Origin: JALYUM01 sp036688685
GTDB lineage: Bacteria; Pseudomonadota; Gammaproteobacteria; Burkholderiales; Burkholderiaceae_D
Assembly: GCF_036688685.1 (NCBI RefSeq)
Contig: NZ_JAQQPS010000011.1
Coordinates: forward strand, 124,001-188,000
Length of the DNA: 64,000 bases
Reading direction: 5' to 3'
The translations under genes were made by a program, and so were the position numbers. Within the stretch, counting starts at the first letter, position 1; each line of letters opens with the position of its first letter. Positions 17,229 through 26,416 of the stretch are shown here, one piece after another. The notes under the pieces were generated by a model, which saw only the letters and a list, made by a program, of their open reading frames with translations, was not told the origin of the DNA and did no database searches.

Positions 17229-17798
17229 TTACAGTGCCACGAGGTCCTTGCGCAGTTCGTCGAACTTGAGGATGCCGAGATAGGTCTTGACCACTTTGCC
17301 ATCGGCGCCGATCAGCACCGTATAGGGCAGGCTGCCGTTGGCATTGCCGAACGCACGGGCCAGGTCGGTTGCGCCCATGCCGCCGACATAAATCGGATAG
17401 GCGATTTTATATTTGCTGGTGAATTCCAGGATATTCGTGGGCGTATCGATACCGATGCCGATCACATTGATGTTTTTTGCTTTCAGCTCGGTGGATAAAC
17501 TGGACAGTTCGGGCATCTCTTTGACGCATGGCCCGCACCAGGGCGCCCAAAAATTGACCAGCACCGGCTTGCCCTTGAACTGGGCCAGCTGTTGCGGCTT
17601 GCCGCCGGCGTCGTTCAGCGACTGGGTCAGCAGCGCGGTAGCCGGGTCGGCCGGCACGGCAACGGCGACTGGCGCCGGCATCACGGGCGGTGCGGGCGCC
17701 GGCGCCGGCTCGACTTGCTTCTGGCAAGCCACCATTGCGCCGAGTCCGGCAAATCCGATTCCCACCATGACATAGCCCAGCAGCTTCTTGTTATTCAT
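17229..17798 (-). CDS. TlpA-like periplasmic thiol-disulfide oxidoreductase
   Basis: 189 residues. An N-terminal hydrophobic segment (residues 5-24) ends at Cys25 (AMVAC), a weak lipobox, so it is a lipoprotein or anchored protein. A Pro/Ala-rich linker follows, then a thioredoxin-fold domain with the redox motif WCGPC (Cys88 and Cys91) and a cis-Pro loop (SLPYTVLI). TlpA/ResA-like proteins reduce disulfides in the periplasm, often for cytochrome maturation. The 3'-side neighbour is aroQ; the start overlaps the stop of the gene at 17795 by 4 bases. Confidence 0.88.
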   Translation of the reverse strand: MNNKKLLGYVMVGIGFAGLGAMVACQKQVEPAPAPAPPVMPAPVAVAVPADPATALLTQSLNDAGGKPQQLAQFKGKPVLVNFWAPWCGPCVKEMPELSSLSTELKAKNINVIGIGIDTPTNILEFTSKYKIAYPIYVGGMGATDLARAFGNANGSLPYTVLIGADGKVVKTYLGILKFDELRKDLVAL

Positions 17799-18451
17799 TC
17801 GTCTTGTTCCAAAGTTTGATCAGTTTGTAAAAGCGCGCGCAATGCGGCCGCATCGATGCGGGCCGGGCGGCCATCCGGACGCGCTTTTAATGCGCCCCGT
17901 AAATCGTTCAGGTCATACAGTTCGGCGTGCACGCCTTCTTTCATCCATAAAAAGCTGACGGTTTCCACCGGATCGAAACGGGCGCCCTTGAAATGCGGGG
18001 TGGTCGAGATATCGATGGTGACGTCGCGGCTGAGCAGGAAGATTTCGACATCCTTGGCGCTGTCGGCAAACAGCTGCAATTCGATGTCGTCATGCTGGCC
18101 CGCGCTGCCGGACAAGACCGCACCTGTTAAATAGGGCCGGAATTCGGCCAGCGCCTCCATCACCTGCAATGCGGCACTGCGCAGCTGCAGCAGCCGCCCG
18201 CGCTGTTCGGGGCCCTGGAACAATTCCTGGTACTTCAGCACTTCGGCTTCGACCTGGGTATTGTCGGGCAAGACGTTGGGGGGAACCCGGTCGGCGCCCA
18301 ATACCTGGCGCGCGGCCTTGGCCTTGGCGGTGGCGTAATCGGCGCCGTCCTGCGCTACCAGGCGCGCGGCAATGACGGCGATGCGCGCGCGCAGTTGCGG
18401 CAAATCGGCGTGATCTGGATGCAAAGTAGGGATGGGTGATGAACGTGGCAT
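17795..18451 (-). CDS. Uncharacterised protein with nucleotidyltransferase-like motif
   Basis: 218 residues from the ATG at 18451 (MPRSSPIPTL); in-frame ATGs at 18463 and 18514 are alternatives. The N-terminal half is helical. The central stretch VLSGSAGQHDDIELQLF resembles the GS-x(n)-D-x-D nucleotidyltransferase motif, and DVEIFLLSRDVTIDI follows. No membrane segment. Divergent from mpl and overlapping the TlpA-like gene by 4 bases. I do not recognise a named family. The nucleotidyltransferase link rests on one motif and is tentative. Confidence 0.7.
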   Translation of the reverse strand: MPRSSPIPTLHPDHADLPQLRARIAVIAARLVAQDGADYATAKAKAARQVLGADRVPPNVLPDNTQVEAEVLKYQELFQGPEQRGRLLQLRSAALQVMEALAEFRPYLTGAVLSGSAGQHDDIELQLFADSAKDVEIFLLSRDVTIDISTTPHFKGARFDPVETVSFLWMKEGVHAELYDLNDLRGALKARPDGRPARIDAAALRALLQTDQTLEQDE

Positions 18452-18544
18452 GAATGGGATCATACCTTGGAACGGAAAACGTCTGCGCGTCGGGTAGAAT
18501 CGCACATTCGACATTTTGTCTTTCCGCTTTCGACTCTACATTCC

Positions 18545-19912
18545 ATGCATATTCATATTCTCGGTATCTGCGGCACGTTCATGGGCGGCCTGGCTGTTCT
18601 GGCCAAGGAAGCGGGCCACCGCGTCACCGGCTGCGACGCCAATGTCTATCCGCCGATGAGCACCCAGCTCGAAGCCCAGGGCATTGAATTGATCACCGGT
18701 TTTGGCCCCGAGCAGATACAGCTGAACCCTGATTTATATGTAATCGGAAATGTCGTCGCGCGCGGCAATCCGCTGGTCGAAGAAATCCTTAACCGCAGCC
18801 TGCCGTATACCTCCGGTCCGCAGTGGATTGGCGAGCATATCCTGCGCGATAAATGGGTCCTCGCCGTGGCCGGCACGCACGGTAAAACCACGACATCGGC
18901 CATGCTGGCGTGGATCCTGGAAGACGCGGGCTACGCGCCAGGCTTTTTGATTGGCGGCGTGCCCGTCAATTTCGGCATCTCGGCGCGTCTGTCGGGTGCC
19001 ACGCCGTCCGATTTTTTCGTCATCGAAGCCGACGAATACGACACGGCGTTTTTCGACAAGCGCAGCAAATTCGTCCATTACCACGCCAAAACCGCGGTCA
19101 TGAACAATCTGGAGTACGACCACGCCGACATTTTTCCGGACATCGGCGCCATCGAAACCCAGTTCCACCACCTGGTGCGCACCGTGCCCGGCATCGGCCG
19201 CCTGATCGTCAATGGCGACGAAGCCTCGCTCGCGCGCGTGTTAAAACGCGGTTGCTGGAGTGAAAAGGAAACTTTTGGCACGCTGGACGGTGTCACCTGG
19301 ACCATGGTCGAGCATGCGGGCGGCCGTTTCGACGTCGTGTTCAATGGCGAACATGTCGCGACGGTCAACTGGGAACTGACCGGCAAGCACAATCGCACCA
19401 ATGCGCTGGCCGCACTGGCGGCTGCGCGCCACGTCGGCGTGCCGGTGGCGCAGGGGGCCGAATCCTTGTCGCGTTTCCAGAACGTCAAGCGGCGCATGGA
19501 AGTGCGCGGCGTGGTCAACGACATCACCGTGTACGACGATTTCGCGCACCACCCGACCGCGATCGCCACCACCGTCGCCGGCCTGCGCCAGAAGCTCGGT
19601 AGCAAGGGCCGCATCCTGGCCGTGCTGGAGCCGCGCTCGAACACCATGAAACTGGGCGCCATGAAAGATGCGCTGCCAGGCAGCCTGAAGGATGCCGACC
19701 TGGTGTTTGGCTTCGGCAGCCAGCAGGTGCTGGGCTGGAGCCTGGCCGATGCCCTGAAACCGATGGGCGCCATCGCGCACAGTTTTGATCAGATCGACTA
19801 CATGGTGAACGCCATCGTGCAAGCGGCGCAGCCGGGTGACCATATCCTGGTGATGAGCAATGGCGGCTTCGGCGGCGTGCACCAGAAGCTGTTGGCGGCG
19901 CTGGCAAAATGA
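18545..19912 (+). CDS. mpl: UDP-N-acetylmuramate:L-alanyl-gamma-D-glutamyl-meso-DAP ligase
   Basis: 455 residues from the ATG at 18545 (MHIHILGICGTFMGGLA). Mpl reattaches the recycled murein tripeptide to UDP-MurNAc. It has the Mur ligase ATP loop GTHGKTTTSAM, EADEYDTAFFDKRSKFVHY and the C-terminal domain with YDDFAHHPTAI. The Mpl-specific N-terminus (HILGICGTFMGG) separates it from MurC. The stop overlaps the yqiA start (ATGA at 19909-19912). A possible -10 element (TAGAAT) lies near 18494. Confidence 0.96.
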   Translation: MHIHILGICGTFMGGLAVLAKEAGHRVTGCDANVYPPMSTQLEAQGIELITGFGPEQIQLNPDLYVIGNVVARGNPLVEEILNRSLPYTSGPQWIGEHILRDKWVLAVAGTHGKTTTSAMLAWILEDAGYAPGFLIGGVPVNFGISARLSGATPSDFFVIEADEYDTAFFDKRSKFVHYHAKTAVMNNLEYDHADIFPDIGAIETQFHHLVRTVPGIGRLIVNGDEASLARVLKRGCWSEKETFGTLDGVTWTMVEHAGGRFDVVFNGEHVATVNWELTGKHNRTNALAALAAARHVGVPVAQGAESLSRFQNVKRRMEVRGVVNDITVYDDFAHHPTAIATTVAGLRQKLGSKGRILAVLEPRSNTMKLGAMKDALPGSLKDADLVFGFGSQQVLGWSLADALKPMGAIAHSFDQIDYMVNAIVQAAQPGDHILVMSNGGFGGVHQKLLAALAK

Positions 19913-20490
19913 CCATTTTGTACTTGCACGGCTTTCGCTCGTCGCCGGCATCATACAAAGCGCGGGTAGTGACGCAGCGCATGGCCGTGCTCGGCCATGC
20001 AGCCGACCTGATCTGCCCGCAATTGCCGGCCTCGCCGCGCGCTGCGATGGCGCTGGCCCTGTCCCTGGTCAAGGATATACCGGCGGCCGAACTGGCCGTG
20101 ATCGGCTCGTCGCTGGGCGGGTTTTACGCCACCTTTATTGCCGAGAAACTCGGTTGCCGCGCGGTGCTGGTCAATCCTTCGGTCGATCCCCTGAAAAATC
20201 TGGCGAACGCCGTCGGTATCACCACCGCGTGGCATTCCACGGAACCGTTCGAGTTCCGGCAGGAATACATCGGCGAGCTGGCAGATTTGAAAATTGCCCG
20301 CATTACCGATCCATCCCGCTATTTCCTGATCGCCGCCACGGGCGACGAAGTGCTCGATTACCGCGACATGACGGCGCATTATGGCGGTAGCCGCCAGCAC
20401 GTGATTGCCGGCGGCGACCATGCGGTGTCGAATTTCGAGGTGTATGTCGACGACGTGCTGGGGTTCTGCGGTTTGGACGCCGGCAGGTGA
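19909..20490 (+). CDS. yqiA: YqiA/YcfP-family alpha/beta hydrolase (esterase)
   Basis: 193 residues. N-terminal LYLHGFRSSP, nucleophile elbow GSSLGG with Ser68, the Asp-bearing ATGDEVLDY and a final GGDHAVSNFE supplying the His: a complete catalytic triad of the YqiA family. Acyl-CoA or short ester hydrolysis is reported for E. coli YqiA; the physiological substrate is unknown. Coupled to mpl upstream and ubiC downstream by 4-base overlaps. Confidence 0.9.
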   Translation: MTILYLHGFRSSPASYKARVVTQRMAVLGHAADLICPQLPASPRAAMALALSLVKDIPAAELAVIGSSLGGFYATFIAEKLGCRAVLVNPSVDPLKNLANAVGITTAWHSTEPFEFRQEYIGELADLKIARITDPSRYFLIAATGDEVLDYRDMTAHYGGSRQHVIAGGDHAVSNFEVYVDDVLGFCGLDAGR

Positions 20491-21074
20491 GGGGCGCGTC
20501 CTTGCGCCGCGCGCGCTGGCTGGCGCGCGCCCAGGCCACTGGCGCCAGCGCAGCCATGCAGGCGTGGCTGGCGTCGCCCGGCTCGCTGACCGCGCGCCTG
20601 GTGGCGCACAGCGCGGCGTTTCGGGTGCAGCGCCTGCACCAGGCGCGCGCCATGTGCCTGGCCGACGAGGCCGCAGCGCTCGGCTTGACGGCGCCGGCGC
20701 GCGTGTGGGAGCGCGAAGTGTTGCTGCGCTGCGACGGCAAGCCGGTGGTGTTTGCGCACACGGTGGTGTCGCCGGGCAGCACCGCCGCCGACTGGCCGCT
20801 GTTTTCCGCGCTGGGCGAGAAATCGCTCGGCAGCACCCTGTTTTACGATCCGCTGGTCACGCGCGGACAACTTGAATTTGCCCGCATCCGCGCCGGCCAC
20901 CCCCTGATGCAGCGCGCCCGCGCGGCGCTGGGAGGTGACGCCGGCGCCGACGCTATTTATTATGCACGGCGCTGCCTGTACCGGCGCCGTCAGGGATGGC
21001 TGCTGGTGACCGAGGTATTTTTGCCTGCGGTACGCAACTTGTCAGCCTCTGCAACCTTCACGAACGCGAACTAA
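20487..21074 (+). CDS. ubiC: Chorismate lyase (chorismate--pyruvate lyase)
   Basis: 195 residues. The GTG start at 20487 overlaps the yqiA stop (GTGA). UbiC converts chorismate to 4-hydroxybenzoate and pyruvate, the entry to ubiquinone synthesis. Visible: SLTARL, VWEREVLLRCDGKPVVFAHTVV, LGEKSLGSTLF and the C-terminal YYARRCLYRRR ending in LVTEVFLPA, all characteristic of the family. No signal peptide. The 4-base gap to the RNase gene suggests one transcript. Confidence 0.92.
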   Translation: MRGASLRRARWLARAQATGASAAMQAWLASPGSLTARLVAHSAAFRVQRLHQARAMCLADEAAALGLTAPARVWEREVLLRCDGKPVVFAHTVVSPGSTAADWPLFSALGEKSLGSTLFYDPLVTRGQLEFARIRAGHPLMQRARAALGGDAGADAIYYARRCLYRRRQGWLLVTEVFLPAVRNLSASATFTNAN

Positions 21075-21078
21075 CACA

Positions 21079-23129
21079 ATGAATTTATTTTTCGAAGAAT
21101 CCGGCGACTTCAAAGTGGGCACCGTGCTGTCGCAAGCCGGCGAGGCCTATCAGGTCGACATGCCAAGCGGCAAACGCACCAAGGTCAAGGTCAAGGACGT
21201 GCTGTTGCAGTACGAGAAGCCGGCCCCGGCCGAATTGCTGGAGTCCGCGAAAAGCACCGCGCTGGACATCGACCTGGAATTTTTGTGGGAAGTGGCGGGA
21301 CAGGAAGAGTTCGGTTTCACCGAGCTGGGCGCCGAATACTTCGGCCACACGCCTTTGCCGAGCGAAGCGGCCGGCCTGATCCTGGCGCTGCACAGCGCGC
21401 CCATCTATTTCTACAAGAAAGGCCGTGGGCGCTATAAGGCCGCGCCGGAACAATCCTTGCGCGCGGCCCAGGCCGGCATTGAAAAGAAAAAGCAGCAGGG
21501 CCTCATCCAGCAAGGCTACGTCGATGCCTTGAAAGCCGGGACCTTGCCGGACGCGCTGGCGCCGCTGGTGCAGCAACTGTTGTTTAAACCAGACAAGAAC
21601 ACCATCGAATACAAGGCGCTGGAAACGGCCGCCGACGAATTGCAGACCACGGCGCCGCGCCTGATGCTGGCCACTGGCGGTTTCAGTTCGCCGAAAGCAT
21701 TGCACATGGCGCGCTTCCTGTTTGATAACTTCCCGAAAGGCGCCGGCTTCGCACCGGTGGCTGTCCCGGCTGCGCCGACCAATTTGCCACTGGCCAAGGT
21801 TGCCGCGTTTTCCATCGATGACGTGACCACCACCGAGATCGACGATGCCTTCTCGGTCGAGCAACTCGATGACGGCAATGTGCGCGTCGGCATCCACATT
21901 GCCGCGCCGGGACTGGCCGTGCGGCCCGACGACGCCATCGACAAGATCGCCCGTGCACGCATGTCGACCGTCTACATGCCGGGCGACAAAATCACCATGC
22001 TGCCGGATGAAGTCGTCAATGCCTTCACCCTGGCGGAGGGCAAGAATTGCCCGGCGGTGTCGCTCTACGCAACGCTGAACCCGGCCGACTGGAGCGTGAT
22101 CTCCACCACCACGCGCGCCGAACTGGTGCCCATTCAAAGCAATCTGCGCCACAACGACCTCGATGCGCTGGTCAACGAAGAAACCCTGGCCAGCGGAGAA
22201 GGCGAGTACCCGCACAAGAAAGAGCTCGGCATCATCTGGCAATGGGCGCTGCAGCTGGAAGCGGGCCGCATGGTCAAGCGCGAAGGGTTCGGCCTGAAGC
22301 CCGAGCAGAACAACCGCGTCGACTTCAATTTTTATGTCGATGACGACGTCGTCAGCGTAGTGGGGCCCCACCCCCACCGCTCGACAAGATTGTTGCCGAG
22401 CTGATGATTTTCGCGAACAGCACCTGGGGCAAGCTGCTGCACGACAGCGGCGTGCCGGGCATTTATCGCTCGCAAGGCGCCGGCAGCGGTGCCGGCTGGG
22501 CGGCAAAAATGCAGGTGCGCATGGTCACGCATGCAGCGCCGCACCAGGGCCTCGGCGTGGACCAATATGCCTGGAGTACGTCGCCGTTGCGCCGCTACAC
22601 CGACCTGGTTAACCAGTGGCAAATCCTCGCCTGCGCCGAACATGGTGTCACTGCGCCACTGGTCGCGCCCTTCAAACCCCGCGATGCAACACTTTTTTCC
22701 ATCGTTTCCGGTTTCGATGCGGCTTATGCGGCATACAACGATTTCCAGCAAACCATGGAACGCTACTGGTGCCTGCGCTGGCTGGGCCAGGAAAACGCCA
22801 AGACGGCCGACGCGGTCGTGCTCAAGGATGAAGTGCTGCGCCTGGTCGAGATTCCCTTGATCGTGCGCCTGGCCGGCATGCCGCCGGTGGCACGCGGCGC
22901 CCAGGTCAAACTGGACATCATCCGCTGGGACGAGCTCGACCTGACGCTGGAAGCGCGTCTGCTGGAGGTGATGCCGGCGGACGGTGCAGCCGCCGCGCCA
23001 GAGGAGGACGACGAAGGCGAAGATAGCGGACAAGCCGCCGTGGAAGAGGTCGTCGAAGCGGAGGGCCTGGTCACTGCTGTGATACCGGAAATTACGCCCG
23101 CGCCACCAGCGGCGCCGGCTTCTGCTTGA
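21079..23129 (+). pseudogene. RNase II/R-family exoribonuclease, frameshifted
   Basis: Two adjacent frames encode one RNB protein. The first (21079-22404) holds an N-terminal S1/cold-shock-like part and the catalytic core with SIDDVTTTEIDDAF (about residues 245-257) that binds Mg2+. The second (to 23129) holds the rest, including SPLRRYTDLVNQ with the conserved Arg, and an acidic Glu/Ala/Pro tail. Homology passes from the first frame (ending DDVVSVV, about 22359) to the second (PLDKIVAELMIF, from 22377) across a GGGGCCCCACCCCC tract at 22362-22375, consistent with one missing base. The second half could also start at the ATG at 22404, overlapping the first stop (TGATG). Either a real null mutation or a homopolymer sequencing error; both halves are otherwise intact. 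Confidence 0.85.
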
Positions 23130-23252
23130 TCCTTCGATAACACGGCGGCGGGCGAGGGCGCGTCGCTGTGTTGCTATGGGTCACATCGCGCCACCGCCGC
23201 CGCGTTTGGCGGGGTAGAATTCGCCATTCTTAGCTACTATCAAAGCTGCCGC

Positions 23253-24131
23253 GTGAAGTCCATCCCGTTGACTCCCCTGACCATTGCCGTCGCCGTTTCT
23301 GTCGCTGCCCATGCCGCGCTGCTGGCGGTGCATTTCGTCGCGCCGGACGCATTCAAACTCAATCCGGTCGATCCCGGCCTCGAAGTCATCCTCGTCAACG
23401 CCAAGCAGGCGCGCGCGCCGCTCAATGCTGACGCGCTGGCCCAGGCCGATCTCGACGGTGGCGGGAATGCCGATGCCGGTCGCGCCAAATCGCCCTTGCC
23501 GGACCTGCGCCGCATTGAAAACGGCGACAGCGTGAAAGCCTTGCAGCGCCGCATCACCGAGCTGCAGCAGCTGCAGGAGAATGTGCTGACCCAAGTCAAG
23601 GCGTCAAGCTTCAATGCCGCGCCGGTGCGCGAGAAGGACACGCCGGACCCGACCCGCACGGGCGACGACGCGATCGACACCACGAAAGCCATCGCGCGCC
23701 GCGCGGCCGAAATTACCGAGCGCATCGAAGACGAAAACAAGCGTCCCAAAAAGACCAGCATCACGCCGAGCACGCGCGCGGTCGGTTACGCGCTGTACTA
23801 CAAGAACATGCAGAAGAAGGTCGAGGAAATTGGCACGCTGAATTTCCCGCAAAAGAACGGCAAAAAATTGTATGGCGAGCTGATCGTCTATATCCCGGTG
23901 TTCCAGGACGGCACGATTTACGAAAAAGAGGGTGCGCGCATCGAACGCAGCTCGGGTAACCCCGACCTCGACAAGGCTGCGCTGGCCATCGTGCGGCGCG
24001 CCGCACCGTTTGGCAAATTTCCGCCAAACATGCTGTCGAAAGACAAGGACGACCTGTGGGTGATCATCACCACCTTCAAATTCACGCGCGAGGAAAAGCT
24101 CGAGGCGCAACTGGGAGACGCGAAGCTGTGA
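23253..24131 (+). CDS. TonB C-terminal-domain protein (energy-transducer-like)
   Basis: 292 residues with a GTG start at 23253. N-terminal membrane anchor (about residues 8-30, IAVAVSVAAHAALLAVHFV), a coiled-coil region around residues 90-118 (RRITELQQLQENVL), a charged linker, and a TonB-like C-terminal domain (about 200-280) with GELIVYIPVFQDGTIYEKE and NPDLDKAALAIVRRAAPFGKFP. Such proteins span the periplasm. No exbB/exbD is near, so whether it is an energised TonB or a structural relative is open. The stop overlaps the aroE start. Confidence 0.86.
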   Translation: MKSIPLTPLTIAVAVSVAAHAALLAVHFVAPDAFKLNPVDPGLEVILVNAKQARAPLNADALAQADLDGGGNADAGRAKSPLPDLRRIENGDSVKALQRRITELQQLQENVLTQVKASSFNAAPVREKDTPDPTRTGDDAIDTTKAIARRAAEITERIEDENKRPKKTSITPSTRAVGYALYYKNMQKKVEEIGTLNFPQKNGKKLYGELIVYIPVFQDGTIYEKEGARIERSSGNPDLDKAALAIVRRAAPFGKFPPNMLSKDKDDLWVIITTFKFTREEKLEAQLGDAKL

Positions 24132-24937
24132 ACGACCGGTATTGCGTGATCGGCAACCCGATCGCGCACAGCAAATCCCCCGACATCCACGCTGCGTTTG
24201 CCGCGCAGACCGGGCAGGCCTTGACGTACCAGCGCGAGCTGGCGCCCTTGAATGGTTTCGAGGCGCACGTGCACGGCCTGCTGCGCGCCGGTTTTCGCGG
24301 CGCGAATGTCACCGTGCCTTTTAAACTCGATGCGGCGCGCATCGCGACGCGCCTGTCCGCGCGCGCGCGCGCGGCCGGGGCCGTGAACACGCTTAGCTTT
24401 GTCGATGGCGCCATCCTGGGCGACAACACCGACGGTCCCGGCTTGGTGGCCGACATCGTGCACAATGCCGGCGTCAGCCTGTCCGGCAAGCGCGTGCTGC
24501 TGCTGGGCGCGGGCGGTGCGGCGCGCGGCGTCGTGTTGCCGCTGCTGGAGGCGGGCGCGGCCAGCATCGTGGTGGCCAACCGCACGCGCGCCACCGCCGA
24601 TGCGCTGGTGGCGACGTTTGCCGATGCGCGCGTGAGCGCGTGTGAATATGGCGACATTGTGCAAGCGTTCGATGTGATTGTGAACGCGACCTCGGCGAGT
24701 CTGTCCGGCGCCTTGCCGCCGGTACCGGCCGCCGCGTTTGCCGCCGCGACGCTGGCGCTGGACATGATGTACGCGGCGCAGCCAACCCCGTTCATGGCGT
24801 TCGCTGCCGGCCATGGCGCGCAGGTACGCGATGGACTCGGCATGCTGGTCGAGCAGGCTGCCGAAGCGTTCGCGCTGTGGCGCGGCGTGCGCCCGGACAC
24901 CACCGATATCCTGCACCTGTTGCGCCATCCTGCATGA
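24128..24937 (+). CDS. aroE: Shikimate dehydrogenase (NADP+)
   Basis: 269 residues with a GTG start at 24128 overlapping the upstream stop (GTGA). It reduces 3-dehydroshikimate to shikimate. Motifs: NPIAHSKSPDIH (substrate Ser residues), NVTVPFK with the catalytic Lys, GDNTDGPGL with the catalytic Asp, Rossmann GAGGAARGVVLPLL and VANRTRATADAL. Together with aroQ at 16695 the window has two shikimate-pathway steps in separate operons. Confidence 0.96.
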   Translation: MNDRYCVIGNPIAHSKSPDIHAAFAAQTGQALTYQRELAPLNGFEAHVHGLLRAGFRGANVTVPFKLDAARIATRLSARARAAGAVNTLSFVDGAILGDNTDGPGLVADIVHNAGVSLSGKRVLLLGAGGAARGVVLPLLEAGAASIVVANRTRATADALVATFADARVSACEYGDIVQAFDVIVNATSASLSGALPPVPAAAFAAATLALDMMYAAQPTPFMAFAAGHGAQVRDGLGMLVEQAAEAFALWRGVRPDTTDILHLLRHPA

Positions 24938-25641
24938 GCCGCGCACGCAAACCAGGCGGGCGCCGCTGGATCAAATGGCTTGTTATCGGCCCGCTGCTGG
25001 CCATCGTTCTGTTGCAGCTATATTTCTTCCTGATGGTGTGCTGGTACGCGCGGGTCAATCCCGACACCACCAGCATGCAGCGCCAGCAACTGGCCGAGCT
25101 GCGCAGCAAGAATCCAAACGCCAAACTGGTTCAGCAATGGGTGCCGTACGCCGCCATTTCCGACAATTTAAAACGCGCGGTGGTTGCATCGGAAGACGCA
25201 AATTTCACCGACCACGACGGCGTCGACTGGGACGCGCTGGAAAAAGCCTACACCCGCAACAACAAGAAGCATAAAGTGGTGGGTGGCGGCTCGACCATTA
25301 CCCAGCAGCTGGCCAAGAACCTGTTCCTGTCCGGCTCGCGCAACTACCTGCGCAAGGGCCAGGAAATGATCATCGCGTTCATGCTCGAGACGGTGATGAC
25401 CAAAGAGCGCATCCTTGAAATTTATCTGAACGTGGTGGAGATGGGGCGCGGGCGCTTCGGCGCCGAAGCGGCCGCGCGCTACTATTTCAATACCACCGCC
25501 GCGCGTTTGACGCCGGCGCAAGCGGCGCAGCTGGCGGTGATGCTGCCCAACCCGCGCTTTTACGACAAGCACAAGACGAATTATCTGGCGCGGCGAACGA
25601 GCCTGATTCAGCGGCGCATGAGTTCGGCGGAATTGCCTTAG
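24934..25641 (+). CDS. mtgA: Monofunctional biosynthetic peptidoglycan transglycosylase
   Basis: 235 residues. Basic N-terminus, one membrane anchor (about 12-35), then a GT51 domain: ASEDANFTDHDGVDW with the catalytic Glu, GGGSTITQQLAKNLFLSGSRNYLRKGQE, and RILEIYLNVVEMGRGRFGAEAAARYYF. It polymerises lipid II into glycan strands in the periplasm and lacks a transpeptidase domain. Start overlaps the aroE stop (ATGA), the usual aroE-mtgA pairing. Confidence 0.97.
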   Translation: MSRARKPGGRRWIKWLVIGPLLAIVLLQLYFFLMVCWYARVNPDTTSMQRQQLAELRSKNPNAKLVQQWVPYAAISDNLKRAVVASEDANFTDHDGVDWDALEKAYTRNNKKHKVVGGGSTITQQLAKNLFLSGSRNYLRKGQEMIIAFMLETVMTKERILEIYLNVVEMGRGRFGAEAAARYYFNTTAARLTPAQAAQLAVMLPNPRFYDKHKTNYLARRTSLIQRRMSSAELP

Positions 25642-25719
25642 TTCGTCATTCGTCGCCTGAGTCGGCTTACGCTGCTTGGCTATTTGCGCCTGTCCACGCG
25701 CAAGTGACCAGCGCCTGGC

Positions 25720-26058
25720 TTACTTTTGGCTGATGATGCGGCGGTACAGCAAGGATTGAAAATCCTGGTTGCTGCTGAAAACCATGTGCACCGTCACAAC
25801 TTCATTGCGCTCATCGAGTTCATACAGAAACTTGGTGTGTGCTTCATGGGCGTACAGACGATAGTTCAGCTTGCCTACGGCGATGAGTTCCTGGATGACC
25901 ACGCCCATCTTCGGTTGCGTTGCCAGCAAGGCCAGCTTGGCAACCAGCGCAGCATAGAATGCTTCGGCTTTGGCCTGGCCCCACTTTTCCATCACATACA
26001 GCGTTTTTTCGATGATTTCGTCCTGCGCGGTATGCAGAATATCAACCCGGAACGGCAT
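25720..26058 (-). CDS. RelE/ParE-family toxin
   Basis: 112 residues: ILHTAQDEIIEKTLYVMEKW at the N-terminus, then KLNYRLYAHEAHTKFLYELDERNEVVTVHMVFSSNQDF, the beta-sheet core of RelE/ParE toxins. ParE-type members poison gyrase and RelE-type members cut ribosome-bound mRNA; the sequence alone does not decide which. The start is 3 bases after the antitoxin stop, so the pair is one operon. Confidence 0.85.
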   Translation of the reverse strand: MPFRVDILHTAQDEIIEKTLYVMEKWGQAKAEAFYAALVAKLALLATQPKMGVVIQELIAVGKLNYRLYAHEAHTKFLYELDERNEVVTVHMVFSSNQDFQSLLYRRIISQK

Positions 26059-26061
26059 GGT

Positions 26062-26361
26062 TCAGCCGACCTTGGATGTCGATGGGCGCCTTGCGAAAAT
26101 TGCGTTGCGCATGTCTTCCGTCGCTTGCGCGAGCGGCGTCACGCGGCCCTGGGCTTGTTCTTTCTCCCCCATGCTGATGATTTTTAAAAGCGCATTCGTC
26201 TCTTGCGAACGGTAGTATTCTTCAAAGCTGACACAGACAAAGGCCGGCACGCCATTCTGGGTGATGACAATGGTGCCAGCATCCTCTTGCAGTTCCCTGG
26301 CAACGTCGGCGGTATTGGTTTTTAGGTAAGAAATAGGGCGGAAACGCTTCGCGACTTCCAT
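26062..26361 (-). CDS. Phd/YefM-family antitoxin
   Basis: 99 residues. The N-terminal Phd/YefM DNA-binding fold shows RPISYLKTNTADVARELQEDAGTIVITQNGVPAFVCVSFEEYYR. The C-terminal part is polar and probably disordered until it wraps the toxin. AGGAG precedes the ATG at 26361. Upstream lies an inverted repeat (26394-26416) that could be its own operator. It neutralises the toxin at 25720 and probably represses the pair. Confidence 0.88.
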   Translation of the reverse strand: MEVAKRFRPISYLKTNTADVARELQEDAGTIVITQNGVPAFVCVSFEEYYRSQETNALLKIISMGEKEQAQGRVTPLAQATEDMRNAIFARRPSTSKVG

Positions 26362-26393
26362 GTGATTCTCCTGATCTGGTCAATCTGCTTGGG

Positions 26394-26416
26394 GCTAAAT
26401 AAAGACCGAATTTAGC
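26394..26416. promoter_or_regulatory. Putative toxin-antitoxin operator
   Basis: GCTAAAT (26394-26400) and ATTTAGC (26410-26416) form a perfect 7-bp inverted repeat with a 9-bp spacer, 33 bp upstream of the antitoxin start. YefM/Phd antitoxins bind short palindromes of this kind. A -10/-35 pair was not clear. The rest of 26417-26683 shows nothing I can name. Confidence 0.4.

Noticed and set aside
22362..22375. Programmed -1 frameshift site in the RNase II-like gene
   Set aside because: The direction would be -1, but no X-XXY-YYZ slippery heptamer is in register; a single-base deletion or base-calling error is simpler.
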